This document shows, in pieces, positions 17,424 to 26,950 of a stretch of 64,000 bases of DNA. A model generated the notes under the pieces. It did no database searches. It saw only the letters and a list, made by a program, of their open reading frames with translations, and was not told where the DNA came from. Numbering within the stretch: the stretch's first letter is position 1; every line of letters starts with the position of its first letter. Source of the DNA: CAG-791 sp045130475 (GTDB taxonomy: Bacteria; Bacillota; Clostridia; Lachnospirales; Lachnospiraceae); contig JBGUPU010000063.1 in the NCBI GenBank assembly GCA_045130475.1, positions 22,347-86,346 on the forward strand. Direction: 5' to 3'. The position numbers and the translations under genes are program-made.

Positions 17424-19562
17424 CTATTCGGAACCGGAGATGGGGGTCATCACCTGGTCACGGCTGATCACAGTCTCAGGGGTAAGCAGGCTCCCGTCCT
17501 CGCAGTGCCATCCGTCAATGGTGCCGTATTTTTCCCTGAAACTACTGTAAAGATGCTCCCCGTATTCCTCTGTCGGAACAAATCCGATCTCCTCTCCCCG
17601 GGGCAGGTAGATATCCATGTCGTTGAATCCGTAGCGCAGAGTCACTTTGCAATAGGCTGACGGGTTTTCCCGATATCCTTGCCAGAAATCTGCCCTTTCC
17701 TGCAGCCAGGAAAGGAGCTTTGCGGATTCCTCCTCAAACTGATCGGTTTCCCCCCACCGTACTGAATCCATCTGCACGCAGGCGCCGAGACTCTTCATAT
17801 ACTCCCGCATCCCCGGCCGGGACAGGTCATTGTCTTCACTCAGGTACTCTTCCAGAAGAGGGAAAAAGCGCTCCCCGGCAAAAGTCTCCAGAGCATATGA
17901 AAAGGCCGGGAACTTCTCCAGTTCTGTCAGCCATCCCTCTCTGTGGTCCCTGAGCCAGACACTCTGCCGCATGACATTGGGGAGCTTTCCGATTCCGGCT
18001 GCCCCCATGGAAAGATCAAAATCCCAGACAGGTCCGCAGTACAGAAGGGGATCGTCTGCATCCTTATAGACGAAAAAGCTGAAACTCTCGACATCCCACT
18101 GAACCATAAAGTCCTGCATCAGATACATGGCCGCCCAGGAATCTGTGTCAAAATATTGGTCCCAGGACTTACCGGTATCGGCGTTTATGCCGTCATCACT
18201 GTAGAGAGCGTCTTCCGCCTCCCGCAGATAACCGGCTATATATTCACACTCCCTGAGAGGGACCTCCTCCGGGTACTTGACGACGAAGTGATGCCTGCGG
18301 GTGGAAAACCAGTAGTCTTCCTCCTCGTAGCGGGCGTCCATTTCCAGCAGGTAGCCCCCGCTGATATTCTCCGGAATCTTTTCCTGGGGGGAGGCATGGA
18401 TCTCCAGTCCGTCTTCATCTACTATCGTGACTGTCTTCGACTTCCCCGAATTCTCCTCCGTTTCAGCTCCCTGTCCGGCTGCATCCCGGTTCTTTTTCTC
18501 CAGCCGGGCAATGCGGACCGATCCGCCCTTTGCATTGGGACGCTGCGCCATCAGATACAGACCGTGATAAAGGCCGTTGAAATAAACATTGACATAGACT
18601 GTCTGTGGGGTTGACGGCATACCGCTCATGGCGGCCAGATCGCACGTGATCTTGTTTCGCAGAAAAGAAGGATCCGAAGTGTTCGCGATCAGGGCAAACT
18701 TCCGGGAAGACTCCATTCCCAGGATCGTCCTGTCCGAGGAGAGGTTGAGGCTGTATTGCTTCTTGTCTTCTTTCCAGCTGCTGTTGCCCCTTCCGTGGAT
18801 CTCGCACCTCCCCGAATCGTCCCTGCTTCCGTCCGGACGGCAGACGAGATATCGGCAGTTCTCACGGACTGACTGATCTGCGTTCACCGCATCGAGACTG
18901 CCCGTCTCCGTATTGATGTAGAGCGTCGGGGTCTCGCCTGCACAGTAGATGACGATCTCCCCTTCCTCCAGGATTTTTTCATTTTTACCCAGGATCTGCG
19001 CATGCCACACGGACCCGCTTTCCATACAGGTCTGCGGGATAATCTCCCCGCTGTGCAGGGTAAAGGCACTGCCGCCTTCACTTTTTGTATCATCGGACGC
19101 CGCGCTGCTCTCCTGCCCGCGGAACAGCTTCAATGCCTGAAACTTTTCAAAATAAAGATAGGCGCGGTCAGCAAAATCACTGGCGGCATAAAGCATCCAT
19201 TTCCCATCTTCTGCTCTGCAGAGAAAAGTCTCCTGCCTGGCCGGAAGCGCCTTTGTCGCCTTTTCTTCTGTCCACTCACTGCGGGTAAGGGAATTTCCCT
19301 GTGTGTCCGAGGAGGTTTCCTCTTTCCCGCTGCGGGCCTGATCCAGGGAAGGACCGGACGCAGATGTCCCCTGCTGCAGTCTTCCCCCTACGGCAATATC
19401 CTCGAAAAAGCTGTGGTCCTCCCAGTATTCCTGATTCTCATTCTCTGTTTTATGGGCGCTGAAAAGCTCTGAAACAATGATAAAGAGCACCATCACTGCG
19501 CTGAATATAAGCATGACAGACAATCGTTTTCTTTCCATGCTTCTTTTCCATCCGTCTTGCAT
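17424..19562 (-). CDS. CotH kinase family protein, membrane-anchored
   Basis: A 712-residue protein with one N-terminal membrane segment (about residues 14-36), so it acts outside the membrane. From about residue 255 it has the CotH fold: IHGRGNSSW, KKQYSLNL, LIANTSDPSFLRNKI, NVYFNGLYHGLYLMAQ, and the metal-binding GPVWDFDLSMG near residue 550. CotH kinases phosphorylate coat or surface proteins; the family is common on spore coats and in Lachnospiraceae envelopes. The first 250 residues are low-similarity and hydrophilic. The start has GAAGGAA five bases upstream. It appears to be a single-gene unit. Confidence 0.88.
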   Translation of the reverse strand: MQDGWKRSMERKRLSVMLIFSAVMVLFIIVSELFSAHKTENENQEYWEDHSFFEDIAVGGRLQQGTSASGPSLDQARSGKEETSSDTQGNSLTRSEWTEEKATKALPARQETFLCRAEDGKWMLYAASDFADRAYLYFEKFQALKLFRGQESSAASDDTKSEGGSAFTLHSGEIIPQTCMESGSVWHAQILGKNEKILEEGEIVIYCAGETPTLYINTETGSLDAVNADQSVRENCRYLVCRPDGSRDDSGRCEIHGRGNSSWKEDKKQYSLNLSSDRTILGMESSRKFALIANTSDPSFLRNKITCDLAAMSGMPSTPQTVYVNVYFNGLYHGLYLMAQRPNAKGGSVRIARLEKKNRDAAGQGAETEENSGKSKTVTIVDEDGLEIHASPQEKIPENISGGYLLEMDARYEEEDYWFSTRRHHFVVKYPEEVPLRECEYIAGYLREAEDALYSDDGINADTGKSWDQYFDTDSWAAMYLMQDFMVQWDVESFSFFVYKDADDPLLYCGPVWDFDLSMGAAGIGKLPNVMRQSVWLRDHREGWLTELEKFPAFSYALETFAGERFFPLLEEYLSEDNDLSRPGMREYMKSLGACVQMDSVRWGETDQFEEESAKLLSWLQERADFWQGYRENPSAYCKVTLRYGFNDMDIYLPRGEEIGFVPTEEYGEHLYSSFREKYGTIDGWHCEDGSLLTPETVISRDQVMTPISGSE

Positions 19563-19698
19563 GTATTTCCTTCACGTTCGTTTTCTGCGTTAGTGAATCA
19601 AAGAGGCCGGCAGGGGCTTTCGCTGCCGTCCGGCTGCATTTATTTTACCAGATAATCTGCCGTTTTACATCAGGATCGCTCTCCCCGGAACACACAAA

Positions 19699-19734
19699 GG
19701 GCCCGGAAACAGTAAAGCTGCTGTTTCCGGGCCC
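19699..19734 (-). terminator. Rho-independent terminator after ackA
   Basis: Perfect 14-bp arms GGGCCCGGAAACAG and CTGTTTCCGGGCCC with an 8-nt loop, followed on the minus strand by CTTTGTGTG. It lies 45 bp past the ackA stop. Confidence 0.85.
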
Positions 19735-19778
19735 GGACATTCATTTATTGATCGGTCTGCGGATCAAATGCAGAGTGA

Positions 19779-20978
19779 TCAGCACAGAGCTGCGGTCTCA
19801 CGGGCGATGGCAAGCTCTTCATTGGTGGGGATGACATAAGCCTGAACTGCGCTGTCGTCGGTGGAGATCTTGATCACTTCGCCGCGTCCCTTGTTAGCCT
19901 CTTCGTTCAGTTTGACACCGAGATAGCCAAGGTACTGCATGACTTTCGCGCGGACAAAACCGCTGTTCTCGCCGATGCCGGCTGTGAAGGCGATGTAGTC
20001 AACGCCGTTCATGGAAGCTGCATAAGCGCCGACATATTTGGCTACGCGATAGCAGAATGCGTCGATGGCGAGCTGGCAGAACTTGTCGCCTGCGAGATAG
20101 CCTTCTTCCAGATCACGGAAGTCGGAGGACTTGCCGTTGGACAGAGCAAAGACACCGGACTTCTTGTTGAGGACGGAAACGACCTCGGCTGCAGTCATGT
20201 TCTCTTTGCCTGCGATGAACTCGATGATAGCGGGATCAAGGTCGCCGCTGCGGGTACCCATGATCAGGCCTTCAAGCGGGGTAAGGCCCATGGAGGTGTC
20301 AACGCACTTGCCGTTGCAGACAGCGGAGATGGAAGCGCCGTTGCCAAGGTGGCAGACGATGGTCTTGATGCTGTCATAAGGCTTGCCGGCGACATTTGCC
20401 ATTTCCTTGGAAACGAAAGCATGGCTGGTGCCGTGGAAGCCGTAACGGCGTACTTTGTACTTATTATAATAATCCATCGGAAGAGCATACATATAAGCCT
20501 TCTCGGGCATGGTCTGATGGAAAGCGGTATCGAATACAGCGACCATGGGAGTATTGGGCATCAGAGCCTTGCAGGCATCAACACCGATCAGGTTTGCGGG
20601 GTTGTGCAGAGGAGCCAGGTCGGAGACTTCCTTGATCGCCTCGATGACTTCGTCATTGATCACGACAGAGGTTGTAAATTTCTCGCCGCCATGGACGATA
20701 CGATGTCCGACTGCGCCGATCTCGTCGAGGGACTTCAGAACGCCGGTCTTGTCATTTGTCAGCGCCTCGAGAACCAGGCTGACTGCCTTGTTGTGGTCGG
20801 GCATGGGAGTCTCATTGACTTCCTTGCCGGAGTTTTTCACCTTGTTCTCGTATGTGATCACGGAACCGTCAATGCCGATTCTCTCGCACAGACCCTTTGC
20901 CAGAAGGGCCTCTGTATCAGAATCAATAACCTGGAATTTCAGAGAAGAACTGCCGCAGTTGATAACCAGAATGTTCAT
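19779..20978 (-). CDS. ackA: Acetate kinase
   Basis: A 399-residue enzyme that makes ATP and acetate from acetyl phosphate, a main energy-yielding step in fermentation. Family motifs are NCGSSSLKFQVID (N-terminus), GHRIVHGGEKF, VFDTAFHQTMPE, RRYGFHGTSH and GIGENSGFVRAKV. The length is standard. It is monocistronic here, with its own terminator; the usual partner pta is not adjacent. Confidence 0.98.
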   Translation of the reverse strand: MNILVINCGSSSLKFQVIDSDTEALLAKGLCERIGIDGSVITYENKVKNSGKEVNETPMPDHNKAVSLVLEALTNDKTGVLKSLDEIGAVGHRIVHGGEKFTTSVVINDEVIEAIKEVSDLAPLHNPANLIGVDACKALMPNTPMVAVFDTAFHQTMPEKAYMYALPMDYYNKYKVRRYGFHGTSHAFVSKEMANVAGKPYDSIKTIVCHLGNGASISAVCNGKCVDTSMGLTPLEGLIMGTRSGDLDPAIIEFIAGKENMTAAEVVSVLNKKSGVFALSNGKSSDFRDLEEGYLAGDKFCQLAIDAFCYRVAKYVGAYAASMNGVDYIAFTAGIGENSGFVRAKVMQYLGYLGVKLNEEANKGRGEVIKISTDDSAVQAYVIPTNEELAIARETAALC

Positions 20979-21261
20979 TTTTTTCCTGTCCTTTCGATAG
21001 AAACTAGTTGATAAGCATTTATTGCAACATTTTCAGACTCCCTGAATCACCGGGACGTCTGCCAAAAGCCTCCTGCTCTGCAAAAAAGAACAAGAGACTG
21101 TTTGAAATATTACCCTATGTTATTATATCATTTAAAAGGATTCATTCAAGAAGTAAAACGGTACTAATCATCATGCAAATACAGCAGAGCGCAGGACTTG
21201 CAGCCATATATGCCGCCTGCGGGCGCACAGACTGCAGGCCTGACGGAGGAGCAGGACAAAA

Positions 21262-22500
21262 ATGAAGGTTACAGGTATCATCATGGAGTGCAACCCTTTT
21301 CACGAGGGTCATGCCTATATACTGCGCGAAGCGCGCAGGCTCACAGAGGCGGATTACATCATCGTCGCCATGAGCGGCGATTTTGTGCAGCGCGGCGAAC
21401 CCGCCGTGTTTGATAAATATGTCCGCGCGGAACAGATCTTAAATGCAGGGGCGGACCTCGTCCTGGAAATCCCTCTCTACGCGGCGTGCGGAAGCGCAGA
21501 ATATTTTGCCCGCGGCGGCATCGGTCTTTTTGAAAAGACAGGCGTCGTCACCGATCTGTGCTTCGGTTCCGAGAGCGGCGATCTGGACCGCCTTCTCCGC
21601 TGTGCAGGTCTTTTGAATATCGCGGAGCAAAATGATTATTCTGATGCTGCTGTAACGTACAGGGCAAAACTGCAGGCCGCCCTGAAGGACGGAATGCCTT
21701 TTCCCGCTGCCCGCGAGCAGGCACTCAAAAAACTGTTCGCGGACGATGATATTCACTATCCCTCCTCTCCCAATGATCTGCTTGGTCTGGAGTACTGCCG
21801 GGCACTCCTTCTTTCGGGCAGTTCCATCCGTCCGCATGCAATCGACAGGATCGATGTGCCTTCTGCCACACAGCGAAGAAGCGGACTGCTCCTGGACCGC
21901 GGCAGGCAGTCTTTTTCCGGAAGTGACATCCCGCAGACCTCTGTCAGGCAGGTTCCCGTCTTCCCCGTCAGCCCGGATGATTTCTCCGAACAGCTGATGT
22001 ATGCACTTAAAATGCAGCAAAAGGAGCTTGACTCTTTCCTGGACATCTCCCCCGACCTTGCCATCCGCATCAGGAAACAGCTGGGCAGCTATCCGGGATT
22101 TTCCGCTTTCTGCGATCTCATCAAAACAAAAAATCTGACCCGTACCCGGGTCAGCCGCAGTCTTCTTCATATCCTGCTGCAGATCCGGCAGGAGCGCCTT
22201 ACCGCACTGCAGGCCGCAGGACTGATCCTCTATATGAGGCCTCTTGCCCTCAGCAGAGCAGCAGCTCCGCTGCTTGCAGCAATCCGCAGCAATTCCTCCA
22301 TTCCTTTCCTCTCAAAACTGTCCGAGTCGGACTCTCTCCTGTCCCCCAAGGCCTTTTCCTTCCTGGAAGAGGAAATGCGGGCGGAGGATCTCTACTGCCT
22401 GACACTGGCCAAAGCTGCCGGACAGTTTCTGACAGATCAGGATCTTCCTCTCCCGGTCCCCGGAGCGTTCCAGCGTAAAATTCCTGTCAGGGAGGCATAA
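21262..22500 (+). CDS. tmcAL: tRNA(Met) cytidine acetate ligase TmcAL
   Basis: A 412-residue enzyme of the nucleotidyltransferase superfamily (YlbM). It forms N4-acetylcytidine at the wobble base of elongator tRNA-Met using acetate and ATP. The N-terminus GIIMECNPFHEGHAYILREA has the HxGH nucleotide-binding motif, followed by MSGDFVQRGEPAVFDKY and GSESGD. The substrate acetate is the product of the adjacent divergent ackA, which may be chance. In many Firmicutes ylbM neighbours rpmF, but here they are 12 kb apart. GGAGGAG precedes the start. Confidence 0.95.
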   Translation: MKVTGIIMECNPFHEGHAYILREARRLTEADYIIVAMSGDFVQRGEPAVFDKYVRAEQILNAGADLVLEIPLYAACGSAEYFARGGIGLFEKTGVVTDLCFGSESGDLDRLLRCAGLLNIAEQNDYSDAAVTYRAKLQAALKDGMPFPAAREQALKKLFADDDIHYPSSPNDLLGLEYCRALLLSGSSIRPHAIDRIDVPSATQRRSGLLLDRGRQSFSGSDIPQTSVRQVPVFPVSPDDFSEQLMYALKMQQKELDSFLDISPDLAIRIRKQLGSYPGFSAFCDLIKTKNLTRTRVSRSLLHILLQIRQERLTALQAAGLILYMRPLALSRAAAPLLAAIRSNSSIPFLSKLSESDSLLSPKAFSFLEEEMRAEDLYCLTLAKAAGQFLTDQDLPLPVPGAFQRKIPVREA

Positions 22501-22572
22501 AACGCCCCTGTCTGCTGTCTGTTTTGAAATTCTGTCCTTTCAGACATTGACAAATGAGTGTGATTTGTGTAA

Positions 22573-22597
22573 CCTAACCTCGTTAGGAAAATCTAAC
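22573..22597. promoter_or_regulatory. Probable MarR operator and promoter
   Basis: CCTAAC-CTC-GTTAGG (22573-22587) is a perfect palindrome. A second half pair GTTAG...CTAAC reaches 22597. A TATAAT at 22603-22608 follows, so the palindrome covers the -35 position. This arrangement suits autorepression by the MarR-type product 34 bp downstream. Confidence 0.55.
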
Positions 22598-22641
22598 TTT
22601 TATATAATGAATACTTTTTGTCAAAAGGAGCGCAAAAACAG

Positions 22642-23085
22642 ATGGAAAACCACAAAGACTACGAGACACTGGCAGAGAATCTGTGCGACATCCATTTCCT
22701 GTATTCCAAGGATCTGTCCAATGTATTTGAGCAGCACACAACCCGCGGCGAAGAGGCTGCGCTCTTCTGGCTCTCAAAGCTTGAGAATCCTGTTTCCGCC
22801 GGAGAACTTGCGTCAAAGCTCGGCATCACTTCCGGTCGGATCGCCAACATTCTCAGCAGCCTGGACAGGAAGAAATATATTGAGCGCCGCCGCTCCTCAC
22901 GGGACCGCAGACAGATCAATGTGGCCCTCACAGAGGCGGGGGCTGCACATATCCATTCCGTCTATGAAAGCGCAAAAGAAAACCACATTAGTTTACTTGA
23001 GAAAATGGGCGATGAAAACGCAAATGAATTCATCCGTCTGATGAACCTGGCCATCCGGACTGCTTCGGAGATGGCGGGCGCATGA
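22642..23085 (+). CDS. MarR family transcriptional regulator
   Basis: A 147-residue winged-helix regulator. The DNA-binding region is PVSAGELASKLGITSGRIANILSSLDRKKYIERRRSSRDRRQINVALTEAG, typical of MarR. The start is the ATG at 22642, with AAAAGGAG upstream; a TTG 24 bp earlier would lie over that site. No divergent target gene is adjacent, so its regulon is unknown; autoregulation is suggested by the palindrome in its promoter. Confidence 0.92.
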   Translation: MENHKDYETLAENLCDIHFLYSKDLSNVFEQHTTRGEEAALFWLSKLENPVSAGELASKLGITSGRIANILSSLDRKKYIERRRSSRDRRQINVALTEAGAAHIHSVYESAKENHISLLEKMGDENANEFIRLMNLAIRTASEMAGA

Positions 23086-23098
23086 CACCAATGATCAG

Positions 23099-23128
23099 AA
23101 AATCCCCTGCTGCCGCAGGGGATTTTTG
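23099..23128 (+). terminator. Terminator after marR
   Basis: Perfect stem AAAATCCCCTGC / GCAGGGGATTTT with a 4-nt loop and a T-rich tail. It starts 14 bp past the stop and also faces the convergent gene. Confidence 0.9.
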
Positions 23129-23148
23129 TTACCGGCTTTTGGGGTTGT

Positions 23149-24942
23149 TCAAAGACCGGGATCAATGTCTCTGCGGCCTCCGGAGGCGTTTCTGTTGATA
23201 ATAAAAATGGACTCAATGGTCTTTCTGGGAAGGAAAAAGATCTTGTCGAAGGGGTTCAGGACGATTCCCTGGATCTCGTCCGGAATCGTCTCCCTTATCA
23301 TGGAAGGTGCTTTCCCTTCGGCGGCATCCGCACCCTGTTCTTTGCCTTCCGCATCCTGCTCTCCTGCCGCTGCAGCAGGCAGAAAACGGACAAAGAGTGC
23401 ATCCATGGCATAGGACAGGACCATCCCGGTGCTGTTGTCGGGACCGGCGGCGCTGCCGGATGCCGCGCGGGCTTTTGCCAGAGCCGCATTGGCCTTGTCC
23501 AGCTGTGCCCTGCTGGTATAGGCAGGCTGCCAGAGCTTTCCGTCTCTGGTGCGGATCGTCTGCATACTGTAGACCATGGTATTGGGCGCCGCTCCTGTGC
23601 CGGGATCATCCGAAGCCCCTGCAGGCTGTGCAGTCTCTGCGCGCTTTGCAGACAGCAGGGGGACAAAGACTCTTCCCTTCTGGTTCATACGCCGGCGGAC
23701 TGTCTCAATGGCAGCGATCAGGGACTGTTCATCCTTCCTGGCGTGCATGATGTCGATCGCCTGTTCAATGGGTTCGTTTCCCTGTACTGCCGCAGGGTGC
23801 CTCGAAGAAGCACGTGTCAGTGCGTTCTCCCAGCGCTCTCTTGCGGCAGGGCTGCTCTCCCGGGCAGCTTTTTTCTGTGCCTCGCGGGCTTCAAAAGCTT
23901 CCGCAGTCCTGCGCAGATGATCCGGCAGACGCCGCAGACCCTCTTTCTTCAGTTCCTCAGGAATGCCGAAAAAGGCCTCCGCTATGCTGCCGGCGATGGA
24001 AGTGATATCGGCGCTGTTTCCGCCCAGGGAAACAGCCCTTCGCAGGACATCTTCGAAGTCCCTGCCGTGCAGAAAGGCAGTCATGGCTGCGCGCACACAC
24101 AGGGCCGGCAGACCGGAGTCAGGACCGGCGGAAGATGCATCGTCCCCCTCCGTCTTTGCCGCGCCGAAGGCACCTGCCATGCCGGACAATATCCTCGCGC
24201 CTCCGGCGCGCATGATCTCCTCCCGCATTCCCTGTTCATCCGGGATCCTGTAGCCGAATTCCCTCTCCAGATAACCGGCGATGTAGGGTTTCGTGCTGCC
24301 GTGAATAGCAAGGAAAACCGCGCAGGCAGCCGCCTCCGCCGCAGTGACCGACGCTTTGCCGGTGTTTGTCAGTTCCGCCTGCAGACGCGCCATATGACGC
24401 ATCATATACAGATCATCCTGGAAGGTCCATGCCACCGGACTGACCCGGGCCGCCGGACCAGCGTCCTCTGTTTTTGCCGGGGAGCCTTCACGGAAGAGCC
24501 AGATGCTGAGATCCATTGTGTACCCGGCAAGAGGATAGGCCTTGCCGAAGCTGCGAAGAGCTGCCGTCAGCTCTTTTTTATAATTCTCCTCGAAGGCGTT
24601 CTGCGGAATATTCGGGCCCTGTGCACTTTTGCCGCCCACACTTACATTGACCGCGCTTCCCTGGCCGGGCTGCTGCCGGACGCCGCTCCGGTCCGCATCT
24701 GCCTTCTCTGCAGTCCCTGCCATGATCGAGGGAATCTTACGCTCAAACTGTAAAATACCGGCTTCCACGGCTGCGGTCAGCACGGTTTTGTCAGAAAAAT
24801 CCGTTCCCGCCTGTGCATCCCCGCCGGCAGAACCGGCTCCGGAACGATTGCCGGCGAAGAGGGGGATACTTTTGTCTGTCAGGTCTTCGTGCTTATATTC
24901 GTAAGGGAATCCGACCAGATCCCCGATGATCGCGCCAAACAT
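23149..24942 (-). CDS. ADP-ribosylglycohydrolase-like protein fused to an SseB-like domain
   Basis: A 597-residue protein. Residues 1 to about 345 follow the ADP-ribosylglycohydrolase plan: GAIIGDLVGFPYEY at the start, YPLAGYTMDLSIWLF in the middle, and SIAGSIAEAFFGIPEEL at the end. Two metal-binding motifs are altered: the usual (T/S)DDT is SDKT (50-53), and the usual GGDxDT is GGNSAD (307-312). Loss of these acidic ligands suggests a weak or dead hydrolase. The C-terminal part (about 400-597; MQTIRTRDGKLWQPAYTSR, GIVLNPFDKIFF) resembles SseB-type domains, found in secretion and sensing proteins. Ala/Gly-rich linkers separate the parts. The fusion is unusual. Its function is not known. Confidence 0.7.
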   Translation of the reverse strand: MFGAIIGDLVGFPYEYKHEDLTDKSIPLFAGNRSGAGSAGGDAQAGTDFSDKTVLTAAVEAGILQFERKIPSIMAGTAEKADADRSGVRQQPGQGSAVNVSVGGKSAQGPNIPQNAFEENYKKELTAALRSFGKAYPLAGYTMDLSIWLFREGSPAKTEDAGPAARVSPVAWTFQDDLYMMRHMARLQAELTNTGKASVTAAEAAACAVFLAIHGSTKPYIAGYLEREFGYRIPDEQGMREEIMRAGGARILSGMAGAFGAAKTEGDDASSAGPDSGLPALCVRAAMTAFLHGRDFEDVLRRAVSLGGNSADITSIAGSIAEAFFGIPEELKKEGLRRLPDHLRRTAEAFEAREAQKKAARESSPAARERWENALTRASSRHPAAVQGNEPIEQAIDIMHARKDEQSLIAAIETVRRRMNQKGRVFVPLLSAKRAETAQPAGASDDPGTGAAPNTMVYSMQTIRTRDGKLWQPAYTSRAQLDKANAALAKARAASGSAAGPDNSTGMVLSYAMDALFVRFLPAAAAGEQDAEGKEQGADAAEGKAPSMIRETIPDEIQGIVLNPFDKIFFLPRKTIESIFIINRNASGGRRDIDPGL

Positions 24943-24969
24943 ACTGCTGTCACACTCCTTTTCCTATGC

Positions 24970-25878
24970 TCAGAGGCCCAGAATTTCCCGGATGGCTTCC
25001 GCTGCGCCGTCGTGGTCATTGTCACCCGTGATCCGGTCCGCCGTCTCCTTGACGAAGTCGGGCGCATTGCCCATAGCCACGGAAAGCCCCGCACCGAGCA
25101 GCATGGGACGGTCATTGTCTCCGTCCCCCAGTGTCATGATCTCTTCATCGGTGATCCCCAGATGTCTTCCCAGATCCTCGAGGGACTTCCATTTGTCTGC
25201 CTGCACATGGGTGATCTCAAGGTCTGTTTGCCAGGGAAGCAGAACATGCAGAAGACGCCCCCCGTCTTTGCCGCGGATCTTTTTGATCCGCTCAAAAGCA
25301 GCATTCCTCAAAGCCTGGGAGGGAAACATCAGGGAAATGTTTTCCACATGGGAGGACGGATCTTCCAGCAGCGCCTCAAAATCGTCGACGATCTTCCGGC
25401 TCCTGTTGATGTAGGCCAGAATAGGAGGTGCAGCGGAGAACCTGTCCTCCAGCATCTGCTGGGTTTCCGCATCGTGGTAGCCGACGCCCCGGACAAATAT
25501 TTCCCGGATCACCGCCTGACCGGGCGCCTCCTCCAGTACTCTTCGCACAACTTCATGTGGAAGATGCGCTTTGCGCAGAACGGTTCCGGGCGTTTTTCCG
25601 TCCATCGTACCGCGCAGGACCCTGTCGCCCCTGCCCCTGACATCCTCTGCCAGAGCATAGGTGTTGGCTCCGTTGGATGTGATCACAAACCGGACCCCGG
25701 GGATCTCCAGCACCTCCCGCGGAACACCCGCGAGGGGCCGGCCCGTCACCGGGACGATTTCAATCCCCGCGCGGAAGACATCCTCCAGGACGCTCCTCGT
25801 TACGGGGGTGAGTTCCTTTTGTTTTGTCAGAAGAGTGCCGTCCAGATCTATTCCGATCATGCGTATTGTCTTGTCCAT
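24970..25878 (-). CDS. Cof-type HAD hydrolase
   Basis: A 302-residue phosphatase of the HAD superfamily, subclass IIB. The nucleophile motif GIDLDGTLLTK is at residues 8-18, PVTGRP follows, and the metal motif LGDGDNDRPML is near the end, followed by VAMGNAPDFVKETAD. The large C2 cap points to sugar phosphates or flavin phosphates as substrates. It lies 27 bp downstream of the ARH-like gene on the same strand. Confidence 0.92.
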   Translation of the reverse strand: MDKTIRMIGIDLDGTLLTKQKELTPVTRSVLEDVFRAGIEIVPVTGRPLAGVPREVLEIPGVRFVITSNGANTYALAEDVRGRGDRVLRGTMDGKTPGTVLRKAHLPHEVVRRVLEEAPGQAVIREIFVRGVGYHDAETQQMLEDRFSAAPPILAYINRSRKIVDDFEALLEDPSSHVENISLMFPSQALRNAAFERIKKIRGKDGGRLLHVLLPWQTDLEITHVQADKWKSLEDLGRHLGITDEEIMTLGDGDNDRPMLLGAGLSVAMGNAPDFVKETADRITGDNDHDGAAEAIREILGL

Positions 25879-26033
25879 CTCTACGATCCTCTCCGGGATT
25901 TCATAACCGTCAGCCCGGCGCCCGGACCTGCAGCGTCTTTTTCGAAAATGTCCTGCCTTGTCCCTCTGCCGGATCTGCCTGTGTCTTGTCCAATGCAGTT
26001 TTAGAGAAATATTATATCACGCTCTGCGGATTC

Positions 26034-26042
26034 ATGGTATAA
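26034..26042 (+). promoter_or_regulatory. Extended -10 promoter of the alpha/beta hydrolase gene
   Basis: TGGTATAAT, an exact extended -10 element, lies 50 bp before the ATG. The -35 position is poor, as expected for this promoter type. Confidence 0.6.
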
Positions 26043-26091
26043 TGACATTCCACCGCCCAACCGGAATCTGCGCGTTTACGGAGAAAAGAAT

Positions 26092-26895
26092 ATGGAAAAA
26101 TATTTTGATCTGCATAGTGCAGACTTTTCAATAAGGTGTAAAATGTATTTTGCCGGCAAAGCGGAAATCCCCGCAGGCAGAAATGAAAGCGCTGACAGCT
26201 CTGTCCGCGCCTTCCGCCGGATCGTACTCTTCTGTCACGGTTTTGCGGGGCACAGGGACAATGCCATGGCACAGAAGCTGGCAGGCAGGATCCTTGAAAA
26301 GCATGACGATACAGCTCTGCTCATATTCAACTGGCCCGGACACGGAGATGATGCCCATGCAGGGATCTCGCTGGAGGATTGTGACGCCTATCTGGGAACA
26401 GTCTTAAACTATATACAAAATACACTGCGGCCGGAGATCCTTGATGCCAGCGCGACCAGCTTCGGCGGATACCTGGTGCTGAAATATATCTCCGACCACG
26501 GTATCAATCCTTTCCGCAGGATCTGTCTGCGATGCCCCGCCGTCGTAATGTACCGGGTATTGACAGAGACGATCCTCACGCAGAAAGAGCTTCAGATCCT
26601 TGCGGAGGGCGGAGAAGTCCCCTCCGGATTTGACCGCAAAACCATGCTCTCATCAGCATTTCTGGATTCTCTGAGAGACAGCGATATCACGATCCGGGAT
26701 TTCCGTCCTTATGCGGACAGCATGTATATCGCCCAGGGAACAGAGGATGAACTGGTCCCCTATGAAGCCGTACGATCCTTTGCCCTCAAAAACGGGATCG
26801 GCATGGTCAGTGTCGAAGGGGCAGATCACCGCTTCCTCAATCCCGCAAAAATGGACATAGTCCTCAGAACATTTATGCAGTTCCTTGCTCTCTAA
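26092..26895 (+). CDS. Alpha/beta hydrolase
   Basis: A 267-residue cytoplasmic serine hydrolase. The oxyanion region VLFCHGFAGHRDN, the nucleophile elbow ATSFGGYL (Ser about residue 123), an acid near GTEDELVPYEAV, and the histidine in GADHRFLNP form a complete triad. Related proteins act as esterases or acyl-peptide hydrolase-like enzymes; the substrate cannot be assigned. It is the first of three plus-strand genes. Confidence 0.88.
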   Translation: MEKYFDLHSADFSIRCKMYFAGKAEIPAGRNESADSSVRAFRRIVLFCHGFAGHRDNAMAQKLAGRILEKHDDTALLIFNWPGHGDDAHAGISLEDCDAYLGTVLNYIQNTLRPEILDASATSFGGYLVLKYISDHGINPFRRICLRCPAVVMYRVLTETILTQKELQILAEGGEVPSGFDRKTMLSSAFLDSLRDSDITIRDFRPYADSMYIAQGTEDELVPYEAVRSFALKNGIGMVSVEGADHRFLNPAKMDIVLRTFMQFLAL

Positions 26896-26950
26896 GCGGA
26901 GGCAGGGAGGCTGTTGGCAATCGTTTTTTATATACTGGTTATGAAATATC

